Assembly (NCBI GenBank): GCA_001730095.1
Contig: MDLF01000018.1
Span: 1-64,000, forward strand
Origin: Rhodobacteraceae bacterium (ex Bugula neritina AB1)
Lineage (GTDB): Bacteria; Pseudomonadota; Alphaproteobacteria; Rhodobacterales; Rhodobacteraceae
Reading direction: 5' to 3'
Length of the DNA stretch: 64,000 bases
Part shown: one piece after another, positions 18,167 through 26,918 of the stretch
Layout: the number at the start of each line of letters is the position of its first letter
How positions within the stretch are numbered: the stretch's first letter is position 1
Program-made: the position numbers and the translations under genes
Notes under the pieces: model-generated
What the model was told of the DNA's origin: nothing
The model's input: only the letters and a program-made list of their open reading frames with translations
Database searches by the model: none

Positions 18167-20050
18167 ATGCGCAAGGCAAGCCTGTCTTTAGCCGCGGCCC
18201 TGGTCGCTGCCCCTGCAATCGCAACCGCCCAGGATTCTGAGGTCACCGAACTGGCCGAGATCATCGTCTCCGGCGGCTTTACGCCGGTCGAGGCCCAAAA
18301 ATACGGCCGCTCAGTCTCAGTCCTGACCAGCGAAGAAATCGAAGAACGCAGCATCACCACAGTCCAGGACGCGTTGCGCTCGGTCCCCGGCCTGATGGTG
18401 AACGGCTCCGGCGACAGTTTTACCCAGGTCCGCATCCGCGGCGCCGAAGCCAGCCACACGCTGATCTTGATTGATGGCGTCGAAGCCTCAGGCGGTGACA
18501 GCGAGTACATTCTGTCCGGCCTGGACACTGCCAATATCGAGCGGATCGAAGTCCTGCGCGGCCCGCAGTCGGTGTTCTACGGCTCCAACGCCTCGGCCGG
18601 TGTGATCAACATCATCACCAAGTCCGGCGGCATCGGCACGGAATACGGCGGCAGCGCGGAAGCAGGCTCAGACGGCTACCGCGCCTCAGCCCGGGTTTCT
18701 TCGCGCAGTGAACGCGGCGGTGTCTCCTTCAGCTTCGCCCATGACAATGACGGCGGCTACGATGCTTCCGGCGATGGCGGCGAAGAGGACGGAACCCGCC
18801 GAAACACACTGCAATTGAAGGGTGACTACCTGGTCACCGACCAGCTGAAGCTGGGCTTCAACTTCCGCACTTCGGATGAACGCTATGACAGCGACAGCGC
18901 CTCATTCACCGCAACGGATGCGGCCAGCTATATCGTGGATGATCCGACGCAATTCAGTGACCGGGATGAGCAACTGGCGCAGATCTATGCTGAACTGAAC
19001 ACATTGGGCGGCCGCCTGAAACACCGGCTGTCGCTGGAGCGCACTGACTTTGACCAGTCCTTCAACGGTGGCCCCCCGACAGAGACCAAGACCGAAGCAG
19101 CAAAATACCTGCTAAGCTTCGGCCTGGATGGGCAGCAGGCTGATCAGGCAGACCATCTTCTGAACGCAATGCTGGAATGGGAAGAGGATTCCAGCAGCTC
19201 CAACCCCGCCTTTGCGCGCGAAACCAATTCGATTGCCCTGGAATACCGTGGCAGTTTTGCCAACGGTCTGGACCTGCAACTCGGGGTGCGCCACGACAAC
19301 AACAGCGTATTCGAAGACGCCACCAGCTGGACCGCCAGTGTCTCTTACACTTTTGCAGGCAGCGGCGTGCGCCTGCACAGTTCAGCTGGAACCGGCATCG
19401 TGAACCCCTCTTATTTTGAGCTGTTTGCCAACAGCACATTCGGCTCCACCACCTATCTCGGCAATCCGAACTTGCGGCCGGAGGAAAACCGCAGCTTCGA
19501 TTTCGGGATTGAGGTGCCGTTCCTTCAAGGGCGCGGCCTGGTTGATGTGACCTATTTCGACGAGACGCTGACAGGCGAGATCGAGAGCTACATGGTGAAC
19601 GCAACCACGTTCTCCTACCGCAACCAAGCCGGTGACAGTGAGCGCAAAGGCGTTGAGCTTGCAGCAAGCCTGGACGCCACCGAAAACCTCGACTTGCGTC
19701 TGTCCTACACTTATCTGGACGCCACCAACCCCAATGGATCGGTTGAGATCCGCCGCCCAGAGCACGAGCTTCTGCTGAGTGCCACACTGGATACTTTCAA
19801 CGGCCGCGGCTCCGTTACTGCGGACATCCGGCATGTGGCAGGCAATTGGGACAGCCAGTTCTTTGGCTCCTTTGCCACCGCTGAGCTGCCGGATTACACC
19901 ACCGTTGATGTGGCTGCTCAGTATGAGCTGACGAATAACGTGGTGCTGACCGGGCGCGTCACCAACCTGTTCGACGAGGACTACGCCGACGTCTGGGGCT
20001 ACGCCAAGCGCGGCCGCGCCGCCTATATCGGCGTACGAGCCTCGTTCTGA
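18167..20050 (+). CDS. btuB: TonB-dependent vitamin B12 receptor
   Basis: A 627-residue outer-membrane receptor: signal peptide about 1-21, a TonB-box-like stretch EIIVSGG near residue 32, a plug domain (VLTSEEIEERSITTVQDAL ... VRIRGAEASHTLILIDG ... VEVLRGPQSVFYGSNASAGVIN-like motifs), and a 22-strand-type barrel ending in a terminal Phe. The ATG has GGGAGGA upstream and begins a clean signal peptide, so it is preferred over a start 69 bases earlier. Riboswitch control and the btuFCD genes 3 bases downstream identify the ligand as a corrinoid. Confidence 0.95.
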   Translation: MRKASLSLAAALVAAPAIATAQDSEVTELAEIIVSGGFTPVEAQKYGRSVSVLTSEEIEERSITTVQDALRSVPGLMVNGSGDSFTQVRIRGAEASHTLILIDGVEASGGDSEYILSGLDTANIERIEVLRGPQSVFYGSNASAGVINIITKSGGIGTEYGGSAEAGSDGYRASARVSSRSERGGVSFSFAHDNDGGYDASGDGGEEDGTRRNTLQLKGDYLVTDQLKLGFNFRTSDERYDSDSASFTATDAASYIVDDPTQFSDRDEQLAQIYAELNTLGGRLKHRLSLERTDFDQSFNGGPPTETKTEAAKYLLSFGLDGQQADQADHLLNAMLEWEEDSSSSNPAFARETNSIALEYRGSFANGLDLQLGVRHDNNSVFEDATSWTASVSYTFAGSGVRLHSSAGTGIVNPSYFELFANSTFGSTTYLGNPNLRPEENRSFDFGIEVPFLQGRGLVDVTYFDETLTGEIESYMVNATTFSYRNQAGDSERKGVELAASLDATENLDLRLSYTYLDATNPNGSVEIRRPEHELLLSATLDTFNGRGSVTADIRHVAGNWDSQFFGSFATAELPDYTTVDVAAQYELTNNVVLTGRVTNLFDEDYADVWGYAKRGRAAYIGVRASF

Positions 20051-20053
20051 TCC

Positions 20054-20890
20054 ATGCGCAGGCTGTCCGGCATAGCCCTGGCCCTTTTGTGGGCCGCCAC
20101 CGGCGCCGTTGCCGGGCCGTCGCGCGTGGTGTCGATGAACCTTTGCACCGATCAGCTGGCGATGCTGCTGGCGGCCCCTGGCCAGCTGGCCTCGGTTTCT
20201 TACATCGCGCGGGATACACGCGCCTCAGCCATGGCTGACGCGGCCATGGCTTATCCTGTCAATCACGGGCTGGCTGAAGAGATTTATCTGCTGCAGCCAG
20301 ATCTGGTGATTGCCGGCGCCTATTCGACACCGGCCACGACGGATATGCTGCGCCGTCTTGGCGTGCCGGTGGTGGTGTTCGAACCCGCCAGCGCGCTGCA
20401 GGACGTGCGCGCGCAAATCCTGCAGATGGGTCAGGTTTTGGGTCGCGAAGAAACGGCTCGCGCACTGCTGGAAGATTTCGATCAGCGGCTGGCAAAGCTG
20501 GAGCAAGCCGGGCCGGAGGCGCCGCGCGCCGCGCTTTATGCCGCCAACGGGTACACCTCTGGTAGCACGACCCTTGCGGGCCAGATCTTGCGCGCGGCGG
20601 GGCTGCGCAATGTTGCGGATGAGCTGGGCTATGCGCGCTCCGGTCATATGCCGCTGGAACTGCTGGCGATGTCGGCGCCCGCATTGCTGATCGGAACCTC
20701 GCCCTATCCGCGTGCCTCGCGCAGCGAGGATAGCCTGGCGCATCCAGTGGTGCGTCAGCTGGCCGCCCGCAGCGGCGCCGGGCAGATCCGCGACGCGGAT
20801 TGGGTCTGCGGCACTCCGCATGTGCTGCGCGCGGTGGAAACCCTGGCCGCAGAACGCCGCCTGTTCATGGAAAAGGAGGGTCGGAAATGA
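20054..20890 (+). CDS. btuF: periplasmic cobalamin-binding protein of the ABC importer
   Basis: A 278-residue solute-binding protein of the BtuF/FepB type: signal peptide about 1-20, then RVVSMNLCTDQLAMLL, the hinge helix region LQPDLVIAG, and a C-terminal lobe. It should deliver corrinoids from BtuB to BtuCD. It begins 3 bases after btuB and overlaps btuC (ATGA). Confidence 0.92.
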   Translation: MRRLSGIALALLWAATGAVAGPSRVVSMNLCTDQLAMLLAAPGQLASVSYIARDTRASAMADAAMAYPVNHGLAEEIYLLQPDLVIAGAYSTPATTDMLRRLGVPVVVFEPASALQDVRAQILQMGQVLGREETARALLEDFDQRLAKLEQAGPEAPRAALYAANGYTSGSTTLAGQILRAAGLRNVADELGYARSGHMPLELLAMSAPALLIGTSPYPRASRSEDSLAHPVVRQLAARSGAGQIRDADWVCGTPHVLRAVETLAAERRLFMEKEGRK

Positions 20891-21870
20891 CCCGTCTGAT
20901 GCTGGCGCTGTCTGCTGCGGTAGCCGCGCTGTTCCTGCTGTCGCTCACGCTGGGGCCCGCTGACGTGGGCGCGGGTGAAAGCCTGGCAGCCCTGTTTGAC
21001 GAGGGTTACGGGCCGCTCACCCTGGTGATGCGGGAAGTCCGGCTGCCGCGGGCGCTGCTGGCGGTGATCATCGGCGGCGGGCTGGGGCTGGCGGGTGCCC
21101 CTATGCAGGGCTATCTGCGCAACCCACTGGCTGAGCCGGGACTGATCGGTGTGTCTTCCTCAGCAGCGCTGGGGGCGGTGCTGGCGATCAATACCGGGCT
21201 GGCGGCCAGCCTCACCCTAGGCCTGCCGCTGGCGGCGCTGGCCGGTGCGCTGGCGGGCGTCTTTCTGGTGATGGCGCTAGCCGGGCCGCAGGGCGGCTCG
21301 CTGACGCTGATACTGGCGGGGATCGCAATCTCAGCGATGGCAGCAGCACTCACGTCGCTGGTGCTGAATCTCTCGCCCAACCCCTTTGCCGCCAATGAGA
21401 TTGTGTTCTGGATGATGGGTTCGCTTGCGGACCGTTCGATGCTGCATGTCTGGCTGGTGCTGCCCTTTGCGCTGACCGGGGGCGCGGTCCTGCTGACGCT
21501 GGCGCGGGGGCTGGATGCGCTAACTTTGGGCGAGGATGCGGCGCAGACCATGGGAATGAACCTGAACCGGCTGCGTCTGCTGTTGGTCCTTGGAACCGCC
21601 AGCATTGTCGGCGGCACCACTGCGGTGGCAGGCGCCATCGGCTTTATTGGCCTGGTGGTGCCGCATATCCTGCGCCCGCTAGTGGGCGGCCAGCCGTCGC
21701 GGCTTTTGTGGGCCTCGGCACTTGGCGGCGCTATCATGCTGCAACTGGCTGACATTGCGGTGCGGATCATCCTGCCATCGCGGGACCTCAAGCTGGGAGT
21801 GGTCACCGCCCTGGTCGGCGCGCCGCTGTTCCTGCACCTGATCTACAAGACGCGGAAAGGACTGGCATGA
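20887..21870 (+). CDS. btuC: cobalamin ABC transporter permease
   Basis: A 327-residue FecCD/BtuC-family permease with 9-10 hydrophobic helices. Family motifs include GGGLGLAGAPMQGYLRNPLA, the coupling region GEDAAQTMGMN and VVPHILRPLVG. The ATGA overlap with btuF fixes the start. It forms the channel with BtuD. Confidence 0.95.
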   Translation: MTRLMLALSAAVAALFLLSLTLGPADVGAGESLAALFDEGYGPLTLVMREVRLPRALLAVIIGGGLGLAGAPMQGYLRNPLAEPGLIGVSSSAALGAVLAINTGLAASLTLGLPLAALAGALAGVFLVMALAGPQGGSLTLILAGIAISAMAAALTSLVLNLSPNPFAANEIVFWMMGSLADRSMLHVWLVLPFALTGGAVLLTLARGLDALTLGEDAAQTMGMNLNRLRLLLVLGTASIVGGTTAVAGAIGFIGLVVPHILRPLVGGQPSRLLWASALGGAIMLQLADIAVRIILPSRDLKLGVVTALVGAPLFLHLIYKTRKGLA

Positions 21871-22622
21871 GCGTTCTTTCGGTCCGAAACCTCTCCGTCA
21901 CCTTGCGGAACCGCCCGGTGCTTCGCGATGTATCCTTTGAAATCCAAGCAGGTGAGTTCGTCGGCCTGCTGGGGCCAAACGGCGCTGGCAAAAGCAGCCT
22001 GATGCGTTCCGCCCTGGGGCTGATCCCGGCGCAGGGGCACAGCTCGCTGGCAGAGATGAGCGCGTCCGACCGGGCACGCGCGGTGGCGTGGATGCCGCAA
22101 TCGCGCGAAATCGCCTGGCCGATCCCGGTGGAGCGGCTGGTGGCGCTTGGCCGCCTGCCGCATCTGCTGCAGGGGCTGCGGCTGTCGCCTGGCGATCAGG
22201 CGCTGGTCGACCAGTCGATTGAGCGCATGGGGCTCGGCCCGTTTCGCCAGCGCGCTGCGTCGCGCCTCTCGGGCGGCGAGCAGGCCCGCACACTGATTGC
22301 CCGCGCGCTGGCGCAGGACACGCCGCTCTTGATGGCCGATGAGCCCGCCGCCGGGCTGGACCCGGCGCATCAGATTTCCACCATGGAGATTTTTGCCGCC
22401 CTCGCAGCCGAAGGACGCGCCGCCCTGGTCTCGCTGCATGACCTGGGGCTGGCAGCGCGCCATTGCACAAGGCTGATCCTGCTGGCCAAAGGCGGCATCC
22501 TCGCCGACGGGCGGCCCGACGAAGTGCTGACACCGGACTTGATGGCGCGCGCCTTTGGCATCTCAATCTGGCATGAGACAACGGCGCATGGGCCGGTGTT
22601 CCAGCCGCTGGAGGTTCTGTGA
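21867..22622 (+). CDS. btuD: cobalamin ABC transporter ATP-binding protein
   Basis: A 251-residue ABC ATPase: Walker A GPNGAGKSS, signature LSGGEQARTLIARAL, Walker B LLMADEP with following AAGLD, and the H-loop SLHDLGLAARH. It is coupled to btuC (ATGA) and to cbiZ. Confidence 0.95.
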   Translation: MSVLSVRNLSVTLRNRPVLRDVSFEIQAGEFVGLLGPNGAGKSSLMRSALGLIPAQGHSSLAEMSASDRARAVAWMPQSREIAWPIPVERLVALGRLPHLLQGLRLSPGDQALVDQSIERMGLGPFRQRAASRLSGGEQARTLIARALAQDTPLLMADEPAAGLDPAHQISTMEIFAALAAEGRAALVSLHDLGLAARHCTRLILLAKGGILADGRPDEVLTPDLMARAFGISIWHETTAHGPVFQPLEVL

Positions 22623-23278
22623 TGGGCACGGTCACCCTGGAACGCCCCTGGATCGAGTTTGACCTCGGCGCAGAGATGCAAGTGCTGAGCTGGGCTGTGA
22701 ACCGCCCCGGCCTAGTCACCGCCCGCCGCATCCTGTGGCGCGAAGTCCGCAACAGCGACCTGCCGCGGGACCTGGATGTGACCGAATGGTTCGCAGGTGA
22801 ACTGGCCCAAAGGGGCTGCGAGGATGCCGTGGCCTTCCTCACCTCGCGGGATGTGCGCCGCTATTGCGAGGCCTCAGCCATTGTAGAAGGCATCAGCGCC
22901 CATGCGGTGGCCACTGTCGGCTTGTCCAACGCCGAACGGGTCGGCAGCCGGATGGACTACGCCAGCCGCAACTGGGGCACCATCAATATCGCCCTGCGCC
23001 TGTCCCAGGGGCTGACCCAGGCCGCGCTGATAGAAGCCATGAGCATCGCAGTCCAGGCCCGCACAGCGGCGGTGATAGACGCTGGCATCGTCCTGCCAGG
23101 CGGAATCGTGACGGGCACCGGAACCGATTGCGTCGCCGTGGCGGCGCCGGCCGGCACAATCCCCTATGCCGGGCTGCATACCGCTACCGGCGAAACCATC
23201 GGCAAAGCCGTTTACCAGGCTGTCCACACCGGCGCCCTGGAATGGAAATCAACCAACAGGAGGGCAGCACATGCCTGA
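22622..23278 (+). CDS. cbiZ: adenosylcobinamide amidohydrolase
   Basis: A 218-residue CbiZ-family protein, with motifs such as VAFLTSRDVRRYCEA, ATVGLSNAERVG, TINIALRLSQGLT and GTGTDCVAVAAP. CbiZ cleaves the aminopropanol side of adenosylcobinamide to yield adenosylcobyric acid for salvage, letting the cell re-use corrinoids with foreign lower ligands. The ATG overlaps the btuD stop by one base; a GTG 3 bases earlier is also possible. Confidence 0.92.
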   Translation: MGTVTLERPWIEFDLGAEMQVLSWAVNRPGLVTARRILWREVRNSDLPRDLDVTEWFAGELAQRGCEDAVAFLTSRDVRRYCEASAIVEGISAHAVATVGLSNAERVGSRMDYASRNWGTINIALRLSQGLTQAALIEAMSIAVQARTAAVIDAGIVLPGGIVTGTGTDCVAVAAPAGTIPYAGLHTATGETIGKAVYQAVHTGALEWKSTNRRAAHA

Positions 23279-24272
23279 GCTTCAACAGGTGCTGAAAGAT
23301 GCGCTGATGCAAGAAGATTGCGGCTGGAACATGGGCTCGTTCGGCGCCATTGCCGAGTTCCACCATGTCTATGGCGATCCGGCGCCGCAGGAATATGCCG
23401 GGCTTATACAGGTAACCTCCCGCGGCGGTGTGCGCATCGACGACTTGGAGGGCGTGCGCCCGGTCGCCTATGAGACACTCAGTCCAAAGCCGCACCGCTG
23501 GACGCAAGCCGTGTCGCTGTGCTTGCCGCATGACGCCGCCGCGATGAACCAGCGCGGTGCGCTGACCGCGCTTGGCTCCGACGACGATGCGCTGCGCGAC
23601 GAAGACCGCGGCGCCCAGCTTTTCGACATGGGGCTGGGCCAGTACCAGGCGGATTTCTGCATCCGCACAGGCGACCCTGAGCTGCTGGAAATTCTGAACG
23701 AAAACGCCGGCCGCTCGCTGTTTGAGCATGGCAACCCGGCGATGGCGGCAATCCTAAAGCACCATCCGCACCGGGTGCTGCTGACCCGCCTCGGCCGGGT
23801 CGAAGTTTATCAAATGATCGGCGGTCCCGACACCGGCGGCAAGTCTCCAGAAGGCCCGCACACCCATGTGCTGCCCAAACTGCTGCGTGCCGAGCGCACC
23901 CATTCCGCCAACACACCGATCCCAGAAGGCTGGGTGCCCTGCTGCGGCGTCCATCCTGAGAACCCGGTGATCGGTCGACTGGGCGAGGACAAGATCTTCA
24001 ACCGCGCCGCCTTTGATGCCTTCCAGAAACTGCTGAGCACTTGGGGCGCCGAAGCATACTGCCAGGGCAAGCAGGCGGTCTGGGAGCTGCTGGAGACGGA
24101 AATTCCGGCTGAGGATGCCGTAGAGCCCGACACCCGCGAAGGCCGGGCCGGCTGGCGCAATGGCATCCGGCAATGGCGGGTGCTGCATGGTCCGAACCGG
24201 CTGACCGAGGCTTACGCCGAACGCTTTGACCGCGGCACTGAGCAAACTGACCCGGAAAACCCGGGCCACTGA
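23271..24272 (+). CDS. unknown protein encoded in the B12 uptake operon
   Basis: A 333-residue soluble protein with no signal peptide or TM helix, overlapping cbiZ by 8 bases, with an AGGAGGG ribosome-binding site upstream. I cannot assign a function. Visible features: a conserved-looking centre with clustered histidines (LKHHPHRVLLTRLGRVEVYQ, GGPDTGGKSPEGPHTHVLP), a Cys-Cys pair followed by His (PCCGVHPENP), and an acidic N-terminal third (DDDALRDEDRG). The His/Cys clusters could bind a metal or corrinoid cobalt; this is inference. Its place between cbiZ and exbB ties it to corrinoid use. Confidence 0.88.
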   Translation: MPELQQVLKDALMQEDCGWNMGSFGAIAEFHHVYGDPAPQEYAGLIQVTSRGGVRIDDLEGVRPVAYETLSPKPHRWTQAVSLCLPHDAAAMNQRGALTALGSDDDALRDEDRGAQLFDMGLGQYQADFCIRTGDPELLEILNENAGRSLFEHGNPAMAAILKHHPHRVLLTRLGRVEVYQMIGGPDTGGKSPEGPHTHVLPKLLRAERTHSANTPIPEGWVPCCGVHPENPVIGRLGEDKIFNRAAFDAFQKLLSTWGAEAYCQGKQAVWELLETEIPAEDAVEPDTREGRAGWRNGIRQWRVLHGPNRLTEAYAERFDRGTEQTDPENPGH

Positions 24273-24283
24273 CGGAGGCTGCG

Positions 24284-24925
24284 ATGTCCCTTGCCCCTCT
24301 CCTCGATTTCATGGCCCGCGGCGGTCCCGCCCTGTGGGTGATCGCGGCGCTGTCGGTGCTGACCCTGGCGCTGTTCTTCTGGCGGGTGATCGGGCTTGCG
24401 CAGGCGGGCGTCTGGCGCAAGTCACGGGCGGAAGTCTGGCTTGATCAATGGCCTGCGGGGGGCACCCCGCCCATCAGCGCAGGCTGCACGCCGCTGGACC
24501 GGCTAACGCAGTCCGCGATGCGGGCGCTTCTGACACCTGAGTTCAGCCCAGACACCGCGGAAAAAGAGACCACCCGCATTGCCAAGGCAGAGCTGGCGGG
24601 CCTCCGCCGGGGCCTGCGACCCTTGGAACTGATTGCTGCGATTGCGCCCCTGGTCGGGCTCCTTGGCACCGTTCTGGGAATGATCAGCACGTTCCAGGCC
24701 TTGCAGGAAAGCGGCAGCGGCGCTGACCCTTCGGTACTGGCCGGCGGCATCTGGGAGGCGCTGCTGACCACGGCTGCGGGCATGGCGGTGGCAATCCCGG
24801 CCTCGGCTCTTGCCTCTTGGATAGAGGGGCTGGCCGAGCGTGAGCAAGCCGCAATGGAGGACGCCGCAACCCGCGTGTTCACCACGGCAGCCGCCCGCCC
24901 GGTACTGCGACACGCTGCGGAATGA
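24284..24925 (+). CDS. exbB: ExbB-type proton channel protein of the B12 operon
   Basis: A 213-residue MotA/TolQ/ExbB protein with three TM helices (about 15-35, then two near the C-terminus) and the signature IAAIAPLVGLLGTVLGMISTF and ALLTTAAGMAVAIPA. It starts 11 bases after the 333-residue gene and overlaps exbD (ATGA). It should power BtuB through TonB. Confidence 0.93.
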   Translation: MSLAPLLDFMARGGPALWVIAALSVLTLALFFWRVIGLAQAGVWRKSRAEVWLDQWPAGGTPPISAGCTPLDRLTQSAMRALLTPEFSPDTAEKETTRIAKAELAGLRRGLRPLELIAAIAPLVGLLGTVLGMISTFQALQESGSGADPSVLAGGIWEALLTTAAGMAVAIPASALASWIEGLAEREQAAMEDAATRVFTTAAARPVLRHAAE

Positions 24926-25302
24926 CACTGGCCTTTGGACCATCGCGCGCGAAAAAGCGCCTCAGCCTCGCGCCAATGATCGACGTGGTGTTTCTTTTGC
25001 TGGTGTTCTTCATGCTCGCCTCGCAATTCGGCCGCGACCGGGTGGTGCCGCTGGCCATGGGCGGCGCGGGCAGCGCCTATCAGGGGTCGCCGCGGCTGGT
25101 TCTGGTGACCGCCGAAGGGGTGCGGCTGAACGGGGTTCCAATGGAGGAAGAAGCCCTGGCGGAGAGGTTGACTGCGCTGACCCACGAGAAATCGGATGCC
25201 ATCATCCTGCAACCGGACACCAAGGCTTCGCTGCAGCAGCTGATGGATGCGGCTGGTCTGCTATCCGGAGCCGGCTTCACCGGCCTGGTGGTGATGGAGT
25301 GA
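24922..25302 (+). CDS. exbD: ExbD-type protein 1
   Basis: A 126-residue ExbD/TolR protein. One N-terminal TM segment carries the channel aspartate in LAPMIDVVFLLLVFFMLAS. A small periplasmic domain ends in LSGAGFTGLVVME. Coupled to exbB by ATGA. One of two adjacent exbD genes. Confidence 0.93.
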   Translation: MTLAFGPSRAKKRLSLAPMIDVVFLLLVFFMLASQFGRDRVVPLAMGGAGSAYQGSPRLVLVTAEGVRLNGVPMEEEALAERLTALTHEKSDAIILQPDTKASLQQLMDAAGLLSGAGFTGLVVME

Positions 25303-25307
25303 GCGGC

Positions 25308-25691
25308 ATGAATTTCTCAATTCCCAAGAAGCGGCAAGCAGGTGAGCCAATCCTGCCGATGATCAATGTGGTGTTCCTGCTGCTGATCTTCTTCCTTCTG
25401 TCCTCACAAATCGCCCCCCGCGCGCCCTTTGCCGTGACCCCGCCGGAGCTGGAAAGTGGTGAAGCTCCGATGCGGGAGGCGGTGCTGTTCATGGCCGCAG
25501 ACGGCCAGCTGCATTTCTCCGGGGCTGAAGGGGGGGAGGCACTGGCCGCTGTTGCAGCGCTGGCAGCAGAACTTGAGGTCCTCACACTGCGTGCCGATGC
25601 CGGGGTGCCTGCCCGCGAGGTTGCGGCGCTGATCTCCCGGCTGCGCGACGCGGGCATCAAGTCTGTCAGCCTGACAGGTACAGGCTCTTGA
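25308..25691 (+). CDS. exbD: ExbD-type protein 2
   Basis: A 127-residue second ExbD/TolR protein starting MNFSIPKKRQAGEPI. In its TM segment (LPMINVVFLLLIFFLLSS) the usual channel aspartate is replaced by Asn (PMIN rather than PMID), so it may be a non-conducting partner of the first ExbD. It begins 5 bases after exbD1 and overlaps tonB (TTGA). Confidence 0.9.
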   Translation: MNFSIPKKRQAGEPILPMINVVFLLLIFFLLSSQIAPRAPFAVTPPELESGEAPMREAVLFMAADGQLHFSGAEGGEALAAVAALAAELEVLTLRADAGVPAREVAALISRLRDAGIKSVSLTGTGS

Positions 25692-26479
25692 CCCGGCGCG
25701 CCTTGTTCCCCGCCTGCCTGGCCGCCGCCGCTGGGCTGCACGCCTTGCCGTTTCTGACAATGCGCGAGGGCGGCACAAGGGCAGCCGGCTTCGGCAGCAG
25801 CGGCAGCAGGCAAGTGACACTGGCGGCCGCCTCCGAGGCGCTGGCGCAGCAGGTCTCTGACTGGACCCGTCCGCCGGAGATCCACACGCCAGCTCCTGCC
25901 AAGGCCCCAGCCGACCCACCGCAGGAGCCTGTGCAGGCTGCCACTCCGGCTGCGCCTTCTGCTCCGCACGCTCCGGCAGCTGTCAGTTCGCCTGTGCTTG
26001 CCGCTGCACCCGCCGCGGACACAGCACCTGCGCGGCAAGTATCACCGCCGCCTCCACCACCTCCGCCCGCTGCAGCGGCACCCGCCCCATCCCCCGCACC
26101 TTCAACGGAAAGTATGCAAGAGCAAGCTGCCGGCAGCAGCCGCCAACAGGCCAAGGGCGACGGCGGCGCAGATGCGGCCACCACCGGAGATACAAAGCGC
26201 ACTGCCAGTCTCAAGAACCGCTGGGGTGCAGCAATCATCTCGCGGATCGAGCGGCAGAAACGCCCGCCCCGAGGCGGCGGGGAGGGGACAGTACGGCTGC
26301 ACCTGACGGTCTCAACCCAGGGGCGTTTGATGACCGTTTCTATTACCCGAAGCTCCGGCAACGCTAAGGTAGATCAAGCGGCAGTAGCCGCGGTAAAAAG
26401 AGCCCGTGTGCCGCGTGCTCCCAAAGCCCTGGCGCCCGGCAGCTACAGCTTCACATTCCGCACGACATTTACCGGCTGA
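25688..26479 (+). CDS. tonB: TonB-type energy transducer of the B12 operon
   Basis: A 263-residue protein with a short N-terminal hydrophobic anchor (about 5-22), a long Pro/Ala-rich periplasmic spacer (about 60-150, with an eight-proline run near 125-135) and a C-terminal TonB domain (about 178-263: GTVRLHLTVSTQGRLMTVSI ... YSFTFRTTF). The start is a TTG overlapping the exbD2 stop (TTGA), supported because the anchor begins at once. It ends the ten-gene operon and should contact the BtuB TonB box. Confidence 0.9.
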   Translation: MTRRALFPACLAAAAGLHALPFLTMREGGTRAAGFGSSGSRQVTLAAASEALAQQVSDWTRPPEIHTPAPAKAPADPPQEPVQAATPAAPSAPHAPAAVSSPVLAAAPAADTAPARQVSPPPPPPPPAAAAPAPSPAPSTESMQEQAAGSSRQQAKGDGGADAATTGDTKRTASLKNRWGAAIISRIERQKRPPRGGGEGTVRLHLTVSTQGRLMTVSITRSSGNAKVDQAAVAAVKRARVPRAPKALAPGSYSFTFRTTFTG

Positions 26480-26918
26480 TTGCAGCTTTCTCCGGCCCTC
26501 TTCACATTGTGGAACATTTCTAGGGTGTAAGTAAGTGCCAGCTTGTTGACACACTTAGATGTTTCAACCACAAAAGCATTAGGTATGTCTGCGAAGGGTA
26601 TAGAAAGAGACAAGCTTTATCCTGTCCCAAAAACTGTCATCCCAGCCCGCTGGCAACTTTCAAAGGGTCGATGTTTCGTTTTCAATAGATCGACAGACCT
26701 CCAATTTGAACGTCCGATTTAGTGGCGCAAAGTTTGTGGCTGGTTGGCTGCAGCGAATTTTTTCTTTCCACCCAGCGAGCATGAACGACCCCGGTGATCT
26801 GCTATTAGGACGAAGGTTCGCAATACGGCGGCCTGCAGCCATTGTCCCCGGCGACCGGAGTGACGGCTTTGTCCGCACCTTGCCAGTTCGCAATCATCAT
26901 ACTGAAGGTCTGCAAACG
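26480..26918. other. gene-poor AT-rich stretch after the B12 operon
   Basis: About 440 bases, more AT-rich than the neighbours, with no credible gene. Short open frames exist on both strands but lack start signals and known motifs. No terminator with a clear stem and T-tract follows tonB. The stretch leads into the transposase remnant at 26919-27440. Confidence 0.6.

Noticed and set aside
26660-26893. Short minus-strand frame with RTFKLEVCRSIEN, recalling IS3-type OrfA (EFKLEVCRRI)
   Set aside because: Only about a dozen residues match, the frame stops at once, and the rest shows no transposase character; too weak to call.
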